Assembly: GCA_910587695.1 (NCBI GenBank)
Contig: CAJUNC010000024.1
Span: 1-26,498 of the forward strand
DNA length: 26,498 nucleotides
Reading direction: 5' to 3'
Origin: an uncultured Lactobacillus sp.
GTDB taxonomy: Bacteria; Bacillota; Bacilli; Lactobacillales; Lactobacillaceae
Position numbers and translations under genes: made by a program. Shown here piece by piece: positions 23,650-26,498 of the stretch. The number at the start of each line of letters is the position of its first letter. The stretch's first letter is position 1. The notes below the pieces were generated by a model that did not search any database, was not told where the DNA came from, and was given only the letters and a program-made list of their open reading frames with translations.

Positions 23650-25755
23650 TTAATAACAAATAATATATCCTGGGAAGAAATTCATCCCGTGGTGTTTACC
23701 ATTATGATCTTTTTTAGGCACTTTTGGTTTATGGCAATGTTTCGGATAATTCAATGGTGGACAATAACGATTGATCAAGGTCACTTGATTTTCACCTGTG
23801 TTTACTTGGTGGGTAAGATATCCTTTGATCTGTGTGACTTCTACAACTTGATATTTGATAGCTTTACCATTTTGTTTTGCTGGTAAGTCTTTCCATGTGT
23901 ATTGCCAGTTATTCTTAGCACTAAGTTCGATCTTACCACCGTAGACCTGCCCGTTAGCATAGAGTTGCACTTGGACGGATCTAGGGCGAATGCAAGCATA
24001 GTTGTTGCTATCTTGCCAGATTTTTTTGACTTCAAATTTAGTTGTCGCTGGTTGATAGCTATTGATCAGATCATAGCCATTGACCTTAGTTTGATAGTCT
24101 TTAACTGGCTCTTCGGTGATAGCGTAATTGATCTTCTTACCTAAATAATATTCAGGAACATTTTTAAAGCTATATTGCCAGTTATCTTTAGCTGTTACTA
24201 CCTTACTTTGAACTTTGTGACCGTTAGCGATCAAATTGACTACGATCTTTTCGGGACGTTTGCCATCTTGGTTATTTTTATCTTCCCAAGTTTTTTTCCC
24301 TGAAATATCGATCACTTTGGCTTTATTGACTACGTGTTTGAGTAATGGTGCTCCCATCACAAATTCAGTCGCTTTGATCTTTAGTTGTTCATCAGTAACT
24401 TGATATCCTTCAGGCGCCTTAGTTTCAACTAAGGTGTAGTTATCACGCAATAGACCTGTGACCTGAGCAGTACCGTCAGCGCCAGTCGTCACAGTTTGAA
24501 CACGTTCGCCAGTAGAATCACGGATCACATCAAAAACAGCGCCAGAAAGTGGTTCACCTAATTGATTTTCTTTATGGACTTTGAGTGTGTAGGTGTAACC
24601 CATGGCATCCCCACTGGAAGCTTGGTAGACAACATTAGCTGTATATTCGATCGGTTCTAAATTATCAGCAGTCATTTGCGCCTTGTTGTTAAAAGCTTCA
24701 CCAGGTACTGGATCATGACCTACTTCAACTTGATAAACGATCAAATAGCCTTCACCATTGATATCACCTAAATCAAGATCAAAGCTTCTTTGATCGGCAG
24801 CCACATTGACTTTGTATTGCGAAGTCACATCAACTTCATTGGCCAAGAAAAAGCCGTTACTACTGTTCCCATTTTGTGTTAATTGCCAGTCACCTTTTTT
24901 GATCGAAAAGCTACCAGCCTTATATTTTAAGCCAGCTGATACCAGCATATCCTTGATCTTAACATTTTGGTAATCTTTCTTACCGCCATTGACCCGGATC
25001 GCATATTGGATCACTTTGCCTTTTCCGTCTACAAACCACGTAGACTTGGAGAAAGCTTCCCTGGAATCATCGTGACGATTTTCATAATCGATCTCGCCTA
25101 AAGGTTTGACTTGACCATCAACATCAAGTGTTAACATAAGCTTTTTGCTTTCTTTAACGACCTTAGTATCAACCCGTAAAGCCAAGGTAAGTGTCCCACT
25201 GATATCGGAATGTTTTTCCACAAAGTCAGTATAGACCATCTTGATCTGCTTGTTAGTTACATCGACCTTTGCGTGGGCTACGATATTTCCTTGTGTATCT
25301 TTGATCTCAAAATCAGTATTGCGCACTAAACGTAACTCAGTAGGCAATTGGATGAGCGAATAATCGCCTTCTTTGACTTGATTATTAGGCAAAGTAAAGC
25401 CCATTTTTAAGGTCAAGTCAGTGTACTGGTCGATTTTGGTCACTGCTTTTCCATCGGCTGTTAACGACAATTGTTGCACATCTGCAATAACTTTGGTCGG
25501 CGCCCGTGGATTTATCTCAGACACCGCTTCTTTTTGGACTACCTGTGTATTTGTTTCAGGTCGAGCAGTATTACCAGCAGATGTTGTTGTTTTCTCCACT
25601 ACTTCTTGTTGCTCTTGGGTAGCTTGTTCTTTGGTGGTAACTACACTAGTCGCTTGCTCGCTTTGAATGTCATCTGCAACTGCTACTAGTGGGGTCGTAA
25701 AGAACGCGCCAATAAACGCTAGTAACACCAAGTAAACACTCATTTTTCTTCTCAT
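23650..25755 (-). CDS. Secreted Cna-type adhesin with Ig-like, SpaA and Cna_B domains and a Cys/His-rich tail, no LPXTG
   Basis: This 701-residue protein starts at ATG 25755 (GGAGGG 7 bases upstream); the frame is open 25 codons further but has no ribosome site there. A signal peptide ends at AVA-D (27/28). A Thr/Glu/Gln-rich stretch follows, then two Ig-like adhesion domains (about 85-240 and 245-385) with YTDFVEKHSDISG, the signature of collagen/fibrinogen-binding MSCRAMM proteins. Next are a SpaA-type domain (LVETKAPEGYQV) and two Cna_B domains (KKTWEDKNNQDGKRP and KKIWQDSNNYACIRP), whose Lys and Glu residues suggest isopeptide bonds. The end has no LPXTG, membrane segment or basic tail; instead it has a Cys/His/Lys-rich tail ending FPGYIICY. 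Cys occurs only at 588, 665, 674 and 700. The ligand and mode of surface attachment are unknown. Confidence 0.85.
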   Translation of the reverse strand: MRRKMSVYLVLLAFIGAFFTTPLVAVADDIQSEQATSVVTTKEQATQEQQEVVEKTTTSAGNTARPETNTQVVQKEAVSEINPRAPTKVIADVQQLSLTADGKAVTKIDQYTDLTLKMGFTLPNNQVKEGDYSLIQLPTELRLVRNTDFEIKDTQGNIVAHAKVDVTNKQIKMVYTDFVEKHSDISGTLTLALRVDTKVVKESKKLMLTLDVDGQVKPLGEIDYENRHDDSREAFSKSTWFVDGKGKVIQYAIRVNGGKKDYQNVKIKDMLVSAGLKYKAGSFSIKKGDWQLTQNGNSSNGFFLANEVDVTSQYKVNVAADQRSFDLDLGDINGEGYLIVYQVEVGHDPVPGEAFNNKAQMTADNLEPIEYTANVVYQASSGDAMGYTYTLKVHKENQLGEPLSGAVFDVIRDSTGERVQTVTTGADGTAQVTGLLRDNYTLVETKAPEGYQVTDEQLKIKATEFVMGAPLLKHVVNKAKVIDISGKKTWEDKNNQDGKRPEKIVVNLIANGHKVQSKVVTAKDNWQYSFKNVPEYYLGKKINYAITEEPVKDYQTKVNGYDLINSYQPATTKFEVKKIWQDSNNYACIRPRSVQVQLYANGQVYGGKIELSAKNNWQYTWKDLPAKQNGKAIKYQVVEVTQIKGYLTHQVNTGENQVTLINRYCPPLNYPKHCHKPKVPKKDHNGKHHGMNFFPGYIICY

Positions 25756-26207
25756 TTTTATTCCCTCCAAAACACCCGGGATGTTCAATAAAATTTTAAA
25801 CACCAAATATCGGTCGTGCACTACCAACAATTAAATAATACCACAACTTTTTAATTTGTACATAATTATTTTTTAATGTATATTCAACTTAAATAGATGG
25901 ATTTACATAAAAGTTATTAATAATAAATACATATATCTTTATATTACATATTTGCTAGTGATATCAATATTTCGTACCTAATTCGGAGATAATAACTAAA
26001 AAGATCACTGAGAAATTAGACCGATTCTTATGTAGTTGCCTTTGGTTTTCTACTATTAACAAATGTAAAAAAGATGAGCGTAATAGCTTCTATTGAGCCA
26101 TATACGATCATCTTCTATGCATTTATATATATTATACACATAAATAAACTTACCGAAATGTTCCATTTTTACCCAGTATGAGTCTTATAACATTTGAGAA
26201 ATGGTAG
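25756..26207. other. 452-bp gene-free AT-rich region between the adhesin and the rRNA operon
   Basis: No frame here looks like a gene. On the minus strand TGGTATTAT (near 25842-25834) could be an extended -10 for the adhesin. GGTCGTGCACTACC (25812-25825) is a near-perfect palindrome around GTGCAC, downstream of that box, and AACACCCGGGATGTT (25771-25785) is another imperfect one just before the ribosome site. Arms AAGATGA (26071-26077) and TCATCTT (26108-26114), with an inner AATAG/CTATT hairpin and a T run on the minus strand, may be a second terminator for the rRNA operon. Confidence 0.45.
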
Positions 26208-26244
26208 AAAAAACCGCGACCAGTTAATAACTGATCACGGTTTT
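26208..26244 (-). terminator. Intrinsic terminator of the rRNA operon
   Basis: On the minus strand AAAACCGTGATCAGTTA pairs with TAACTGGTCGCGGTTTT (with G-T pairs), followed by more T. It begins 5 bases after the 5S gene. Confidence 0.9.
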
Positions 26245-26248
26245 AGAC

Positions 26249-26365
26249 GCGTAGCAACTTCCTACCCTCGCAAGGGGCGATCCCCTAACTACTATCGGCG
26301 TTATAAAGCTTAACTTCTGTGTTCGAAATGGGAACAGGTGTGACCTTTATGCGATCATCACTACA
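26249..26365 (-). rRNA. rrf: 5S ribosomal RNA
   Basis: This 117-base gene has the conserved 5S core (ACACCTGTTCCCAT, CGAACACAGAAGTTAAGC, CCGATAGTAGTTAGGGGAT, TGCGAGGGTAGGA). The ends TGTAGTG and TGCTACGC pair as helix I, with some G-T pairing. It is the last gene of an rRNA operon and starts 3 bases after the preceding tRNA-Gly. Confidence 0.95.
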
Positions 26366-26368
26366 CTA

Positions 26369-26440
26369 AGCGGAAGACGGGATTCGAACCCGCGACCCCC
26401 ACCATGGCAAGGTGGTGTTCTACCACTGAACTACTTCCGC
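26369..26440 (-). tRNA. tRNA-Gly (anticodon GCC)
   Basis: A complete 72-base cloverleaf: acceptor GCGGAAG/CTTCCGC, anticodon stem CCACC/GGTGG with loop TTGCCAT (anticodon GCC), and T-arm GCGGGTTCGAATCCCGT. CCA is not encoded. It is packed between two 5S genes, with 6 bases to the upstream copy and 3 to the downstream one. Confidence 0.96.
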
Positions 26441-26446
26441 AAAAAC

Positions 26447-26498
26447 GCGTGGCAACTTCCTACCCTCGCAAGGGGCGATCCCCTAACTACTATCGGCG
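26447..26498 (-). rRNA. rrf: Second 5S ribosomal RNA, 3' part, runs off window
   Basis: These 52 bases match the 3' half of the other 5S copy except for one base near the end (GCCACGC here, GCTACGC there). The 5' part, and presumably 23S and 16S rRNA, lie beyond the window edge. Confidence 0.93.

Noticed and set aside
14479..26498. A defence system, prophage or plasmid region
   Set aside because: No integrase, restriction, toxin-antitoxin, Cas or phage structural gene is visible; apart from the MITE all genes look like ordinary chromosomal genes.

Overview
The window is a chromosomal segment of a low-GC Firmicute, most probably a member of the Lactobacillaceae. The grounds are an msm-type sugar operon with a sucrose phosphorylase very like that of oral streptococci and lactobacilli, a Trp T-box leader before trpS, cre sites, Gram-positive surface proteins, AGGAGG-like ribosome binding sites, and 5S rRNA and tRNA sequences of the lactobacillus type. 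A Ligilactobacillus-like species would fit the moderate GC content and the strong liking for GATC, but genus is a guess.

Layout from left to right. 1-1825 (minus) is the start of a large surface protein that runs off the window edge. It has a YSIRK-like signal, an LPXTG motif near the N-terminus, two hydrophobic segments and then 85-residue G5 repeats, which is the layout of streptococcal IgA1-protease/Zmp (M26) metalloproteases. Then come an orphan amino-acid-binding protein (+), a Ppx/GppA phosphatase (-) and trpS (-) under T-box control. 5217-13394 is the sugar region: msmE-msmF-msmG-gtfA (-), a divergent AraC-type regulator msmR (+), and dexB and msmK (-). A CcpA site (cre) lies at each of the two operon promoters, and a PucR-type regulator (-) lies upstream of msmK. 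Imported oligosaccharides would be cleaved inside the cell by the alpha-1,6-glucosidase and by sucrose phosphorylase, with MsmK powering the MsmEFG importer.

14479-17132 (+) holds a CDF metal exporter, msrA, and a DHA2-type drug-efflux gene that has lost its middle and is split by a frameshift. A small MITE-like inverted-repeat element sits at the end of that gene. 17298-20236 (-) is a three-gene MacAB-like efflux operon (adaptor, ATPase, permease). helD (+) follows, with a terminator-like hairpin in its very short leader, then tRNA-Thr with a perfect inverted repeat around its promoter, then a SigH/ComX-like sigma factor (+).

23650-25755 (-) is a secreted adhesin with two Ig-like adhesion domains, one SpaA-type and two Cna_B domains, but a Cys/His-rich tail in place of an LPXTG anchor. 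The window ends in the 3' part of an rRNA operon (-) in which a tRNA-Gly gene lies tightly between two 5S rRNA genes.

The most notable points are the Zmp-like N-terminal LPXTG/G5 protein, the anchor-less Cys/His-tailed adhesin, the hairpins at helD and tRNA-Thr, and the MITE. All calls come from reading the sequence; no database search was possible.
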